A stretch of DNA of 64,000 nucleotides, from positions 52,270,700 through 52,334,699 of the forward strand of contig OY744531.1 of NCBI GenBank assembly GCA_963556195.1, given 5' to 3'. The notes beneath the pieces are model-generated. The model saw only the letters and a list, made by a program, of their open reading frames with translations, was not told the origin of the DNA and ran no database searches. The translations under genes were made by a program, and so were the position numbers. Each line of letters starts with the position of its first letter. Position 1 is the stretch's first letter. Shown one piece after another: positions 46,200 through 58,647 of this stretch. This DNA comes from Sepiola atlantica. Lineage: Eukaryota; Mollusca; Cephalopoda; Sepiida; Sepiolidae.

Positions 46200-47012
46200 C
46201 ACAAAAAAACAACAACTTTAGTTTAAGACAAAGACAAGTAATGATGTTTTATTTTTCGAAGTTACAATGCTAGTTTTCTACCGAACTTGCAATCAGAACA
46301 CTGAGCCTGACTGAATACAAAACATAAGTCCAACCGAACATAAACAGTCCATCAGCTTAGATCCCAAAGGCCACCATGTGTCTGAGACCCAGAGAAACAC
46401 AACTGACCTCGCCTGTCTGCTCTGTCGAAATATATATATAGATACTGGTGACATTTAGAATAGACCTCAGAGTCAGCCACTTGAAAAGGCTAATCTGCGT
46501 GATTACTGGATATAAACCTACCGACCACAGGAACCACATATATGGATGATCGGTAAATTTGGAAAATATCAAGTGTGAAAATCACAGCATAGAACAGTGT
46601 ATCCAAGAAGACATTACTATTTCAAAGGTCAGCCCATTTATTAGCTGGTCTCTCTTCTTGTAGCTAAATATTTCTCCTATTGCGGCCCGTTGTCCACATG
46701 CATTGCAACTAATCAGCTCACTAAACATGCATCATTTTACATTTTTACATTTCTCTATAAGAGGATATGACCGTTCGTCGGTCAGTCGCGCCAAAGTTTG
46801 ACAGACTATTATCATCGCTGAATAAACACATTGATTGGACGTATCTTCTAAATAACCCTTTTTGTTTAAATTATTCTAAAACCTTTAGCCACGTTAGCTG
46901 AAGTGTCTGATATAGCTCCGCGGCAAACTACCTTATAGTCCGCGCTTTAAGGCGGCTATTTGAAAATTATTATTATTAACTAACGAGTCACCAGTTATCA
47001 AGCCTAAAAGCC

Positions 47013-47015
<3 letters not shown>
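46200..47015. other. Unassigned stretch
   Basis: No gene is seen. TATAGTCCGCGCTTTAAGGCGG at 46934-46955 is a small GC-rich palindromic spot. The rest is unremarkable. Confidence 0.4.

Positions 47016-47082
<67 letters not shown>
47016..47082. repeat. (TA)n microsatellite
   Basis: A TA run of 67 bases ending in a short (TG)n. It is the left cap of the family B foldback. Confidence 0.97.
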
Positions 47083-47084
<2 letters not shown>

Positions 47085-47875
47085 TGTGTGTGTGTGTGTA
47101 TAAATTTAGCTATGATTATATGTTTATATATTTTTACGTATCGGATTCACTCCTAAACTAATTAACCAATCAATATCAATTTTAGAACTCAGCTGATCGG
47201 CGTAATGGTGGTTTATGTGTACTATATTTACTTTAATTTAGTTTAATGCAAGGAAGGCAAAAGGGGAAGGAAGCCCTTTTTGAAAATTTAGATGATTTAG
47301 ATGATTTAATTTTTTGTAAAATTTAAATATAATATAATAAATATTCTTTTTCAGCTTATTGAGAGTATTTTTCGTTTTTTTGGGGGGGAGGGGGCACAAC
47401 ATCAAAGTTTAAAATTAAAATATTGAAGATTTACATTACATTTGATCGATATTAATTGGATACCAACTAATCATGATTCCCTGAATTCCAATTGATTTTT
47501 AGACTCTTTTAGCTTAAACCTTACTATTCGATATTTTCTAGAATTAAAATTATGTGAGAAATTTTGATAAAATTCTTATTATTATTTGATAAATTAAATC
47601 CCTTAAAAATGTTTCAAAGAAATTTAAATTTTGGGAATATTAATTAATTCATGTCTAATAAGTATTGTAAAAAGTTCACAAAAATTAGAAGTATCTGAAT
47701 TTTCACGAAGAGTTTTAATCGTCCTTTAAACTTTTTGCACAAAACTAAATTAAACTAAATGTAGTCCACATTGGGACTCCTTACGCATAGCAGCTGTGTT
47801 CCAAAATCATAATCATCGGTCAATTATTTTGTTTGGGCGTGAATCTTGTACATACAAATATGTAAACACACCTAA

Positions 47876-47890
<15 letters not shown>
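47085..47890. repeat. Repeat family B in inverted arrangement
   Basis: The left arm (about 47085-47260, minus orientation, ACTAATTAACCAATCAATAT) is the diverged reverse complement of the right arm (about 47720-47890, CATAATCATCGGTCAATTAT). Between them is an AT-rich centre with G9-type run (47378-47390) as in 14855. TA tracts cap both outer ends (47016-47082 and 47880-47934). Confidence 0.7.

Positions 47891-47934
<44 letters not shown>
47880..47934. repeat. (TA)n microsatellite
   Basis: Right cap of the family B foldback. Confidence 0.97.
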
Positions 47935-47935
<1 letters not shown>

Positions 47936-48119
47936 ATAATGTTCCAGTTTGCTAAAAGCATTGTGCATATTGTATAGATAGGCTAGTTGATCATAAGTCT
48001 TTGAAACTGTAATAAAAGGTTAGGGTCACCGAATAATTGAAAGAAATGCCAGTGTGATAAACTAGATGATATACATCAAGTGATAATATATAATGTAATA
48101 ATGTTCTTTCCTATTTACT

Positions 48120-48730
48120 TTTGCCGTTATCCTCAGTCAATCCTCTTACATTGATTCTTCATATTATCTTTTTCTTTTCTACTTTTTCTTTTTTTTATAT
48201 CGTTATGTTATTTTTATCATTCTTCTCTATTTCAACTTTTTATTTTTATATTCTTTTGTTTGTATCTTTCTTCGTCTCCTTTTATTCTTTGTTAACGTTA
48301 AATCAACCCCTTTATTCTCCTGTTTGTTTATTTCTTCTTCTCCATATTCTTCTCTATATTCTTATGCACCTTCTTCATTTCATCTGTGTTCATATCTCTT
48401 TCACTCCTTATGTTCTTCTTTATATTATAATTTGTAACTTACTTAATGTTCTTTTGCTTCATCTTCTTTATATTCTTATTCTTATTTTATATCCTTCTTC
48501 TTCTACTTCATCATACCTTTCTTCTTTACTCTCTTTATATTCTGATTCTTCAGATTCTTTTTCCTCATATCTTTATTCTCTTCTTCATATTTTCTTTATA
48601 TTCTTCCTCGTCTTCATGATCTTATTTTACTTTATAGCTCACTAATTATCCTCCTTTTCTTCTTCCTTTCTTCTCTTTCTTTTTCTTCTTTTCTTTCTTT
48701 TTCTTCTTTTTATTTCCTCTTCCATGCTCT
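48120..48730. repeat. Polypyrimidine tract
   Basis: About 600 bases rich in CTT/TTC on the plus strand. The 174-residue Leu/Phe/Ser-rich frame (48121-48645) looks like a multi-pass membrane protein by composition but is a low-complexity translation with no charged loops or family motif. Confidence 0.8.
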
Positions 48731-48859
48731 GTGTTTAATCCGCTCGCAAAATCCGACTATGCGGATTAACTCCCTGGAATCCGCTAGTTGCAGCAATCAC
48801 GGTAGGCCCGAACGGTTTCAGAATGGAAGGGTGTATACATGTAGAAAGAGATAGAAAGC

Positions 48860-48960
48860 GGGCATCTAAGATATCAGGTGGTTCGTGATTTTCCTAATAG
48901 ATTTCGTCGCAGACTATGAGATCCGATATGCGGGGTTCAAATCCTTTTTGATCCATTGAG
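48860..48960 (+). repeat. tRNA-derived SINE relic
   Basis: TATCAGGTGGTTCGTGATTT (weak A box) and, 55 bases on, GCGGGGTTCAAATCCTTTTT (perfect B box). AGAAAGCGGGCATCTAAGAT just upstream recalls the body motif of family D. Confidence 0.5.
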
Positions 48961-50029
48961 TTCAATTCAACAGTAATACAATTGGGAAAGGTATGGACCC
49001 CCCAATATATGGGTACAATAGTTACTTGTGTTCAACAAATCGTATACAAGTATTAGATAAGAAAAAGTATTGTATTTTGACATTAAATGTTTTTAGCTGA
49101 AGTAATTCAATTTATTGGAACGGCACGACGAAACATCGCGAGAAAAGGATAACATTAATCAGAAATCAGAACAATATGAAAAGGTGACTCAAATATACAA
49201 ACACTTTCTTGGCCTTTTGACTAGGAGCAAAATCTGTCCTCTACTTCACTTAATCTGTTTTGTACTCGGTCAGTGTCAATTAGATTTCATTTTTTTCTTA
49301 CAACTTTCTTCTTACAATTTCATGTTTCTTTTTTTTTTACTTAGACGTTTTACTTTTGTGACGATTCAGAGTGCTCCGATTTGGGGAGCTGGATTTTGCC
49401 CATGTTAAAATCCGACTTTCAAGTAAATCGGGATCAATAGCTGACGATCCTGACTACTTATATCCCGCGCTCCCCTTCTATTGTTCTCGCTCTCCCCTTC
49501 TTGGCTCTATATTACTCAACATCGCTCGTAGTACATCCTGATTTCCCTTTGTTTCGCCTTTTATCGCTCTCTATCTCTGACTTTCTTTATCGTCTATTTT
49601 CTTTCATTATATATCGTAAAAGAGATGAGCTTAAATTGAACCTCTAAAACCCACGAGAAAGTGGTAACTTATTTATTCTCAGGTGAATGCGACATACAGA
49701 CAAACAGATATACAAACAAAGCGACGTAAGGACGAAACGCTTATTAGCACATGTTTTACCTATTCCAGACTCCAACACAAGTGTGACTAATAAATGTTGA
49801 AAGGAAAAGCGTTTAATTCGAATTCATTTAAGAGAAATACTGATTTGTAAAACCCCACCCGCCCCCAAAATAGGATTACGTAAGCTAGGGGCTGGGTTGT
49901 TGGTGGAAAGAAAAATGCGGAAACATGTTGACAAGAGGGGACGCATTTTTTTATTTTCATGTTTTTTTTTTGTAGACAGAACTTTAAATATGTATGAAAA
50001 AGCTGCATATTATCAGGCATGAGATTCTT

Positions 50030-50115
50030 CTTAGGTCAGAGGTTACATCGGCCGAAACGTTGTGAGAATAATATCGACGATGAGAATAGTAGTCTGAATA
50101 ATACAAATAATACAT
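50030..50115 (-). repeat. Family A terminal fragment
   Basis: GAAACGTTGTGAGAATAATA, then GATGAGAATAGTAGTCTGAA and TAATACAAATAATAC: the family A end in inverted orientation, alone. Confidence 0.7.
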
Positions 50116-50219
50116 ATGCATTCCTTTTGGTCGTTTTCCTAAAGTTTCTTTTTCTAAAATAATTCTCCTGTTTTTTTTTTTAAATGGCTTCTTTGAAATG
50201 CCCTAATAGCTAACACATT

Positions 50220-51010
50220 CTTTTGATTTCAGATTACCACCTCTTTATCTTCTTCTCGCCACACTCTCTTTCTTTTTAAATTTATTCTTATTCATACAAA
50301 TACATTTTTACAAATACATTTATTTCTTCTTATTTTTCTTACATTCTCTTTCATTCTCACACATTAATTCCTTATTTTCTTCTTCTTAATGCGTACATTT
50401 TTTTCTTTATCTTATTCTTCGTATCTTTATTCTTCTTCGTCTTCTTACGAATTCCTTTTTCGATTTCATTTAATTCTGCTACTTTTTCTTTTTTCTTCCA
50501 ACCTTCTTCTTGCAATTACATTCCTTTTCCCCCTTTTAACTATTTCATTCCCCCTTTTCTTAAAATTCAATTCTTCTTCTTAAAAATGTCATTCTTTTTC
50601 TTCTTACAAATACATTCCTCGTTTTCTTAGAATTTACTGCTTCTTTTTACAAAAATTAAATTCTTCTTCTCCTTAGAATTTTATTTTTCTTCTTCGTAAA
50701 ATATCATTCCTCTTCTTCTGACAACTTTAGTCTTCTTTTTACAATTTCATTTTTTCTTCAAATTTCATTCCTCTCTAGTTTAAAAGATTTTTTTTCTTAC
50801 TTTATTTTACTTTTTTCTTCTTTCTATAACTTCATTTGTTTTCCAGATTAATTCTTTCTTATTTTCTTCTTCTTAAATGTCTGTTTTCCTTTTCGCTTTC
50901 CACTTCTATTTTTCTCACTCTCATTGGCGCTCGTCTCCTGTTATTCTTCCAACTTTCTTCTTTAAAGTCCTTTTTCTCTTTTTCTTTTATCACCTTTCTT
51001 TTTTTCTATC
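50220..51010. repeat. Polypyrimidine tract, about 800 bp
   Basis: Dominated by TTCTTCTT and TCTTTTT on the plus strand, with ATTTCATT and TTACAATT interruptions at intervals. Frames in it (50389-50583 and 50836-51096) are low-complexity. Confidence 0.85.
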
Positions 51011-51734
51011 CACGTGCACATTACAATAATCATTGTCGTTACCGCCCACACCACCATAATAGAAGAGCTTTATTAAAACCCCTAAACGTGAAATAAAGAT
51101 TCCGTCTTTTCCAAACGCTTTCTCCTCCTCTCCCTTCGCCCCTATACCCCACGTCCATCTATTACTCTCGCTCCCACGTTCGTTCTGTGGATAAATGTTC
51201 CAGGAAGCCCTGTTATGCTCCTCTTTAATTCCATTCCAATCATTCACCGGACGGAACGAAACGGAATAATGAAAAAATAACAACACGGCGGATTCTTCAA
51301 GTAAAAATCTATTGGCATTGCGCACTCTACGAATAAGAATATTCAGATTAATTACGTTTCATCATCAACCCGCAAAGTAATCACAGGCCGAAACAATACT
51401 AAATGAAACAACAAAAGCGATGAGTAATATTTAATCCTCTACTCCCACGTGCGTAACAGCGTAGCACAGGGTCAGTTTAACCCTTTCACTACCTATGCTT
51501 TAATATGCCCCAGCGGACATCTCACAATATTCATTGGGCTTAATTGCCTTTCAAATTCAACCGCCCTTTGCTCCAATGCCAATTAAGCGCAGGCGTTAAA
51601 AATTGCCTCACGGGAAATCTGCCTACTATACAATAAGGTGTCAAAGATTTTCAACTAAAAGGCTCATTTTTCGAATTTATTCGCTTTTTTATATTCCTAA
51701 ATTTATTTGATGGTTTATACAATAATAATATATA

Positions 51735-51935
51735 CACAGATGGCACCGTGGCGCAAAGGGTAAATGTGTTGAGTGGCATTCACTTCTAAGTGACACTCTT
51801 CTGGAGGTTGATGGTTTAATCCTAAATACAGGCGATACTAATCCACATAAACTCGTCATGCAACGGATAATTGCGATGAGTAACAATTAGTTCTAAGTGA
51901 CAATCTTCTGAAGTTGATGGTTTAATCCTCTCTAC
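51735..51935 (+). repeat. tRNA-derived SINE with internal duplication
   Basis: ACCGTGGCGCAAAGGGTAAA (A-box like) and TTGATGGTTTAATCCT (B-box like) form a tRNA-like head. The block TTCTAAGTGACANTCTTCTG plus GATGGTTTAATCCT occurs at 51784-51824 and 51890-51931. GTCACTTAGAGCTGATTATTA-like sequence links it to family A. Confidence 0.55.
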
Positions 51936-51937
51936 AT

Positions 51938-52092
51938 AATAGTAATAATAATAATAGTGTGAATAGTAAAGTAAGTTCAATCATGCTTCGATCAAAGATA
52001 ATGTCATTCTTATTATTATCATCATTATTATTATTATTAGTAGTAGTAGTAGTAGTAGTAGTAGTAATAATAATAGTAGTAGTAGTATAACT
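51938..52092. repeat. Interrupted (TAA)n/(TAG)n microsatellite
   Basis: Short TAA, TTA and TAG trinucleotide runs. The 74-residue minus frame with Thr and Asn runs is its translation. Confidence 0.9.
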
Positions 52093-52399
52093 AGTAATCG
52101 TAGTATAAATATCCATTATATTCGTCATATTATGTTGAAATTCCATTAAGATACCATAAAAAATGAAGAATCGATTAAAGTAAAACTTTTTTCAGTGATC
52201 CCCCAGTGACTTCTTGGACCCACTGTATACATATGTGTGTGTTTGTTTGTGTGATATGTGTGTGCATCTGTGTGTATGGTTATTTCATAGATCATTTGAA
52301 TGCGACCAATACAGTTTTGCATGTGTGCATATATCTGGATTTATGCAGACATGCAACTACGCATATATTCGAGTAGAGTAACACAGAATAGACGCATTA

Positions 52400-52565
52400 T
52401 AACTGGCGTTCGGCTTCCGGTTTTTACGGGCGGCGCGAAATGTTCGCGCATGCGCTGTCAAGCTGATTATTAGTTTGATGTTCTCTGCGACCGCGTCTGC
52501 CGGTGGGAAGGCGTTGTTAAAGTCGAATTAAATTATACGCGCGTTCGCCAAAGTCCAAAGTAAGT
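52400..52565 (+). promoter_or_regulatory. CpG-rich promoter-like segment with possible first exon
   Basis: This short island is rich in CpG inside very AT-rich DNA. It holds an ETS-like GCTTCCGG at 52413-52420, a perfect E2F-type GGCGCGAAA at 52432-52440 and a perfect NRF-1 palindrome GCGCATGCGC at 52446-52455. This is a combination typical of housekeeping promoters. About 100 bases downstream, CAAAGTAAGTG at 52554-52564 fits a 5' splice donor on the plus strand. An ATG at 52478 opens only 17 codons, so any first exon would be mostly non-coding. No downstream exon is recognised in the window. No related copy exists in the window, so it is not evidently a repeat. Confidence 0.45.
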
Positions 52566-53236
52566 GAATCAGACGATGACTATAACGATTTGTAAAAGAT
52601 TTCGTAAGTCGTAAATTTCGGTGTTCAGTGACGGCACAATTCTCTAAATCGTGTACAACTCATCTGACAATCTCAGTGGTATATCTAAAAAAAAAAGAGT
52701 ATAAATATATGTATAAGCATGCGTACATCAAACTATGTAGGTATATGTTTATCTATCTCTATGTTATCTAAAACTTATTTATTAACCAATCTGTGTAAGT
52801 GTGCATGTATGGATAAAAGGGTTGATATTATAATTATAATTTATAATTATAAACCGTAAATAAGTCAGAGGTTGAAAAAATCTAAATAATCTGGTTAGTA
52901 GTCCAGAATAAACAGAGAAAAATGTATATTTATTTAATGGACAAGTTTTTAGCATATTTCTGAACTTAGCATGCTTTCTGATGAATAGGTCTTTTAAATT
53001 AATTTCTGACTCATCCATGTTTCATATTAAAATACGTACAGAAACTTTTAAAATCTAGAATTCGACTCTAAAAACTTACTTCATCTGACAGCAACTAAAT
53101 TAGGTGGATTTCAAATTGTGTCACAAATATTTTTGCTGTCGTTCAATTATTGAATGCAACACTTAGAAATCGTAATTTAATATTATCTTAAATGTTGTCA
53201 TGACGTTTTTATTAAAAATCGCAATATACATACGCA

Positions 53237-53238
<2 letters not shown>

Positions 53239-53294
<56 letters not shown>
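53239..53294. repeat. (TA)n microsatellite
   Basis: First of three TA runs in 350 bases; others at 53359-53422 and 53523-53577, plus a short one at 53862-53884. Confidence 0.97.
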
Positions 53295-53297
<3 letters not shown>

Positions 53298-53358
53298 TCT
53301 GCATTCCTATACGACAAAGACTAAAATATATTAACACATACATATCAATCAGTTATAC

Positions 53359-53422
<64 letters not shown>
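53359..53422. repeat. (TA)n microsatellite
   Basis: An uninterrupted TA run of about 64 bases. Confidence 0.97.
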
Positions 53423-53426
<4 letters not shown>

Positions 53427-53521
53427 GATCATAAAATGTACTTAATATGTTACTGCAGTTTCACGGTATCACCGATCACCAGAACTGTCTAACTGTCTTC
53501 GACTAGCATCAATACTTATAG

Positions 53522-53522
<1 letters not shown>

Positions 53523-53577
<55 letters not shown>
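53523..53577. repeat. (TA)n microsatellite
   Basis: A TA run followed by a direct repeat of GTAATCAATGTTTGA (53578 and 53596). Confidence 0.97.
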
Positions 53578-53580
<3 letters not shown>

Positions 53581-54584
53581 ATCAATGTTTGATATGTAAT
53601 CAATGTTTGAAAGAACATTTGTACAGAGTTAAGAGCCTAATATATTTGCTACATAAGATATTTTCATATTGGATAACGTGATATCATGGTTTCGTGAGGA
53701 TGTTTCTGTACTTATTCATGACGTAGTAACGTCGTATTCAAACATTTGTTTCTTCACTATCCTGTCAGTGAAAAGCAAGCTGAAGTTGGTAAGTGATTTA
53801 TAAATATCGATACATTAGTACGAAACCATTGATATCACATAAGTTAATATGTAAATATCTTATATATATATATATATATATATACTTAGGAAAATATTAA
53901 AAACGCGGAGTGTGTTTGCTTGATACGACCTATTTTTTATGTTTTCAATTTTCCGAATAGTCTATATAGTATTTCCTTCGAATTGGTGTAAGCTCCTTGG
54001 GTGTTTTATTTATTTTTTCGCGAGTACTTTCGATTTGATTCGCCAAATCATTTTCAGGTTGTGTTAATCTTTGTGCTTTTACAAATATGTCTTTACTGTC
54101 GAGGTTTTTAAAAACTTAGAACGTAATCAAATTTTTAGCCGTTAAGCAATCACACTTTTGAATCTTGCAAGCGCTTAAAACGTAATAATGCTCGCATGTA
54201 ACTTCTCAATATTATAGACGCTCATTTAAAAATTAATAACCGTTATAATATAAAAACAAACAAACAGTAAAGACATATTTATAAAGACACCAAGACTAAC
54301 ACCGCCTGAAGATGATTATTAATCTTAATCGGAAACACAATTTGCTACTTTTTTAATCAAGATTTGGAAGTCCAATGGTATTCATCTCTTTTGAACCATA
54401 GATAGGTAGACGAGTGAGTGCTTTTTTGCGTATTCCTTTTTAATTACGCATGACTATACCAATCAATTACGGCGTAATCTCGAACTTCAATTTCGTAGAC
54501 ATAAAAAAGTAATACACTTCTTAAAATTTATGTGAATAGCAATGAATCTTGCTCACAATGAAGGTTTGTGGTTTGTCGAATGGA

Positions 54585-54695
54585 CACTGTTGTGGCCTAT
54601 CGAAGCATTATATCACAGAAGTTAAGCAACGTTAACCCTGTTCAATATAAGATGGGTGATCATTTCAGAATATCAGACGCTGTATGTAGGTATAC
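54585..54695 (+). repeat. 5S-rRNA-derived pseudogene or SINE
   Basis: The segment follows the 3' two thirds of eukaryotic 5S rRNA in order. CAGAAGTTAAGCAACGTTAA corresponds to the box A region (usual GGAAGCTAAGCAGGGT). ATAAGATGGGTGATCATTTC corresponds to the box C region (usual GGATGGGAGACC). CAGAATATCAGACGCTGTA corresponds to the 3' end (usual GGAATACCGGGTGCTGTA). It is too diverged for a working 5S gene. It may be a dead 5S copy or the head of a 5S-derived (SINE3-type) SINE; no poly-A or second copy is seen nearby. Confidence 0.7.
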
Positions 54696-55458
54696 GGTGA
54701 TACATATTTTCATAAAACTGCAAAAACTGACGTCGTCATCTTTTCTGAGCAGGATATTAAGCAGACTTGTGATTGCTTGAGAACTTTTATATTATTACCA
54801 GCAATTTGCGGCTAAGCGAATAGAGTACTCCATCTTGCCCCAGGTTTTGTGGAAACGGTCAGTACGGAAGGCTTAATATGCTTTTAACACGATATGTCTG
54901 TGGTTCTTCATGTGGCAGAGCCTGTCTGTAAAGGGCTGACCTACTGGGGCACATAAAATCTCATGGCGTGAATCAAACAGGACAGGTTCAAATAGAAGTT
55001 AAATATAGCTATGTACACACGAGTACAAGTAGTTTCGTATCTCGTATTTGCAGCAACATTTGTAAAAATAATTCGGAGCTGCTGAGCCATCTGTATGGTC
55101 ACAGTCGGCAGTGTTTTCTTCTTTTAAGAAGTGGCGATCACTATATATAGAGAGATAGAGCACATATAAATAAACAAGCTTTTGTTACATTCCAAAACGC
55201 AAGATTTTATTCCTCTTATGATTCATGTTTTCCAAATACTCACTTTTGGAACAATTACGGTTCAGTTTGTACCAAAAACGATTGTTTTGAAAAAATGATT
55301 TGTAAGGTGAATCAAATATTGGTTTTTGAAATGTAACAAAATCTTGTTTATTTATATATGCTTATTTGTTAAATGTTGACAATCATCAAGTTTTCTATTT
55401 GAAGACGTTGGTATACGTAAAGAATAAAAGGTATATGCTAAAACAGATTTTCTCACAC

Positions 55459-55462
<4 letters not shown>

Positions 55463-55542
<80 letters not shown>
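55463..55542. repeat. (CA)n(TA)n compound microsatellite
   Basis: CA units to about 55492 and then TA units, ending at an ATATGAAATAC flank. Confidence 0.97.
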
Positions 55543-55727
55543 GAAATACTTAAATGATGAAAAAAAGTAAACTGAGATACTTTAGAAGTTTATTAAATCA
55601 TCAGGTGTTTAGAAAAGAAATATAATAAAATAACATTTAATCCATGGATTTTCAAAGAATTACTCTTCTCCTCGGAAGGGAAAAGAATAAATTGCTGATT
55701 ATTGGTAAGTATTAACTTGAAAATTTT

Positions 55728-55730
<3 letters not shown>

Positions 55731-55775
<45 letters not shown>
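55731..55775. repeat. (TA)n microsatellite
   Basis: A TA run of about 45 bases. Confidence 0.95.
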
Positions 55776-55778
<3 letters not shown>

Positions 55779-55909
55779 AATACAGCCGAACTGATAGTGG
55801 TTTCTTAGCTTTCACCACGAGCAATTTACTTTGAAGAGTCATCTGCCTTAAGATGTTGTGACGTATGTAGGCAAAACGTGTGTATGAATATAATCCATAA
55901 TAAACGAAA

Positions 55910-56547
55910 TATTAAATAGAAAGAAAGCGAAAGAAAGAAAGGGGGGAAGAGAAACATTAGAAAGAATTATAATAAATAACGACATTTATAAGAAGATGTA
56001 GAAGATAAGAAGAAAAAAACAAATAATCTACGAATGACAGGAAGTAGAAATAAGAAAGAAACACAAGAAAGCAGAAAGAAAAGGTCAAAAGAAATTAATT
56101 GAACATAACAAATATGACTAAATTGTTGAAGAAGAAGAAAAAGATGAAAATGCAGACGAAGAAGATAATTTGAAGAAGATTAAGATGAACATCATGACAA
56201 AGATGAAAAAGATGTTGACGATAAAGATGAAGAAGATAACGAAGAATATTATAATCATGACGAAACAGTAGAAGATAGGGAAGAAGAAAAACTAATAAAG
56301 AAATAATCAAAAGAAAGGTAAAAAAGAAGAAACACACAGGAAAGAGAGAGAAAAGAAAAATTGTAAATAACAAATATTACTAAATTACAAAGGAGGATAC
56401 ACATAAAGAATAGTAAGATGAAAAATATGTAGATGAAGAGGAGGGATGACGAAGATGATGAAGAAAATGATGTAGAAGATAACAATGACGATTATGAAGA
56501 TGAGGAAGAAGATAAAGATAAAAAAGAAGATGATTGAAAATACAATG

Positions 56548-56579
<32 letters not shown>

Positions 56580-56625
56580 GATGATGATGATTATGATGAA
56601 AAATAAAGAAGAAGCAGAAAAGAGA
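55910..56625. repeat. Polypurine tract with a (GAT)n run
   Basis: About 700 bases of GAAGAA/GATGAA-type sequence on plus, including ATGATGATG units at 56543-56600. Four overlapping frames on both strands (His, Met or Ile runs) are artefacts. Confidence 0.85.
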
Positions 56626-56629
56626 ACGA

Positions 56630-58430
56630 TGAGCCCCAAAAAACAGCGTCTGATAGTCGTTGGGATTTACCAACAGTCCACGCATGCGCTCTACCCTTCG
56701 CCCCAAGCTTTTCCCAGATACAGACAAGCTCTTTCTCTTATCAAATAAAGCATTTAATGTAGCAACGATTTAATTAGATGGCTGATATGCCAGCCTCGTT
56801 ATCATTGTGCATCTTAGAAGCGGCTTCCGGCTGGCAAGTAATTACTCACTAATAAGGTTTTCCTATACGCACAGTCTGCTTTAGCGAGTAGTGTTTCAGT
56901 TTGTAACGCGCTAAACAATTGAACAGAATTATGTGACAATCTGTGAGTAGTCAATTGAGGTACCATGAAGTAGAATCTGTTTGAAGTTAAGTGTTATTAT
57001 ACCTTATTGAATGATACCCGCAAAGTCACCTGTAAGATTGTTAAACCAAGGTAAAAACTGTCATTCACCGTATGGTTAAGTGTTCAGAACGCGTATTCTC
57101 CTGATAACAAAGATATTTACGTCCACCAAGCGGCGGCCATATTTTTTTCCCTAGAAATAGTTTTATTTAGTTTGTATGCTGTTGTAAGTTATGCCAGTCC
57201 TACACTGTTCAATATTATACTGCTATTAATCAACCACGCCTAGTTATCTACCCTTAAACTAGGTAGAAGATTAGCGATTCTGACATATTTCATTTGCTTC
57301 CACGTGTGTATTTTTTGGTATTAAAACATTTCTTACGGTTCATCAGTCTCTCGGGCTTTATTTTTAGCACAACATATGCCAATTTAACAAAGTGTCCCTT
57401 GTCTGTCTACACTGGCTTCTTTTTTCGCATAAAACGCAGTGCAAATGCTTTGTAATACAGGGTGCCTTACAGAGTAACCTTTATATGAAGGCCGAAATTA
57501 TGCATTTGGACACGCATCACAAGTGTTCCATGACATATAAAAGCAATAGGATTAGATGAACCGATATTGTAGAAAGATGGAAATACTAGTGCATCTATAA
57601 GTACTGTTACCAGGCTCAGAGCTCAAATTCTTGATTTCAATACACCAAAACAAGTGTTTCCAAAATGGTCCTTAAATGTTCAGATCGCAATATAATGAAT
57701 TTTACCGCTTGAAGTATACGGTTATATCAAGTTCACTTACAGGAAGAGAGGTAACATTTTTATTCTTAAAACATCTGTTGATAAAAGCTTGGAACAATAT
57801 CACGTGTCAAGCCATTCAAATGCAAACAGAAAGTTACGTTATTGTGCAGCTGTTCACGGAAACACATTAAATGTCTTATTTAATATTTTCTTTTTTCTTC
57901 CAATTTAGATGATATTTGTGTAATCTGCAACTGTTTTTTTTATTTCCAACAATTACATTTGTACGTATAAATCAATTGTGTAAACTTGCCACTTTTGCAA
58001 GGCATTATATTTTGGCCTGGATTGACTTTGTTCATGTTCCATCCTTGTAGTATTTCCCTTATATCACTATATAACTGTAGTCGCAATCCCGTTAGCATGC
58101 AACATTTCAGCACTACATACGTTCATATAAAAGCCGAAACTTTGCTAGACGTTGAAACAAAACTGTAATGGTGGCTGTTCTAAATACATCAAGACTAACC
58201 CCGCCTAATGACGATTTGATGCATTAAATCGTAACTACTCGCGAAAAACGAAAGAAAAAGTGGAACCAGAAACAAACAGAACTTATACACCAATTCAATT
58301 GAAATACTAAATGAATTATTTAAAATATTGAAAAAATAAAAACAAGTAATTAATCCCCAAAAACTTGGTGTTATTTAATAGCATTTGCCTGAATGATAAC
58401 ATGCTGCATAAATATACATATTATACAATA
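56630..58430. other. Unassigned stretch
   Basis: No gene is recognised. TAATACAGGGTGCCTTACAG at 57456-57475 resembles a mariner-type end but no partner is found. Short frames at 57676-57870 and 57986-58168 lack family motifs. Confidence 0.4.
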
Positions 58431-58434
58431 TAAT

Positions 58435-58540
58435 TATCCACGGACAAGTGTTTTGCCATTTTACGGCTCATCAGCGCTGTTGAAACAAGATACATTCGAA
58501 ACGGCAACTTTATCACTGGGCCATGAAAGCGTACTAGTAG
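58435..58540 (-). repeat. SINE relic related to 31985-32115
   Basis: CACGGACAAGTGTTTTGCCA, then TTACGGCTCATCAGCG, matches the 32.0 kb SINE. Its head on the minus strand keeps CGAATGTATCT but has lost a clear B box. Confidence 0.6.
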
Positions 58541-58584
58541 AATATTGAAAATATGTTGCAGAGATAAATGCTATCATTTCGGTC

Positions 58585-58587
<3 letters not shown>

Positions 58588-58643
<56 letters not shown>
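58588..58643. repeat. (TA)n microsatellite
   Basis: A TA run preceding a family D SINE, just as at 17.93 kb. Confidence 0.97.

Positions 58644-58644
<1 letters not shown>

Positions 58645-58647
<3 letters not shown>

Noticed and set aside
48121..48645. 174-residue membrane-protein-like frame
   Set aside because: Low-complexity translation of a polypyrimidine tract, with no motif or codon structure.
54815..54990. Possible tRNA after the 5S-like sequence
   Set aside because: GCGGCTAAGCGAATAGAG looks A-box-like, but there is no B box at proper spacing.
57456..57480. Mariner-type end CAGGGTGCCTTACAG
   Set aside because: No inverted partner and no transposase-like frame found within 2 kb.
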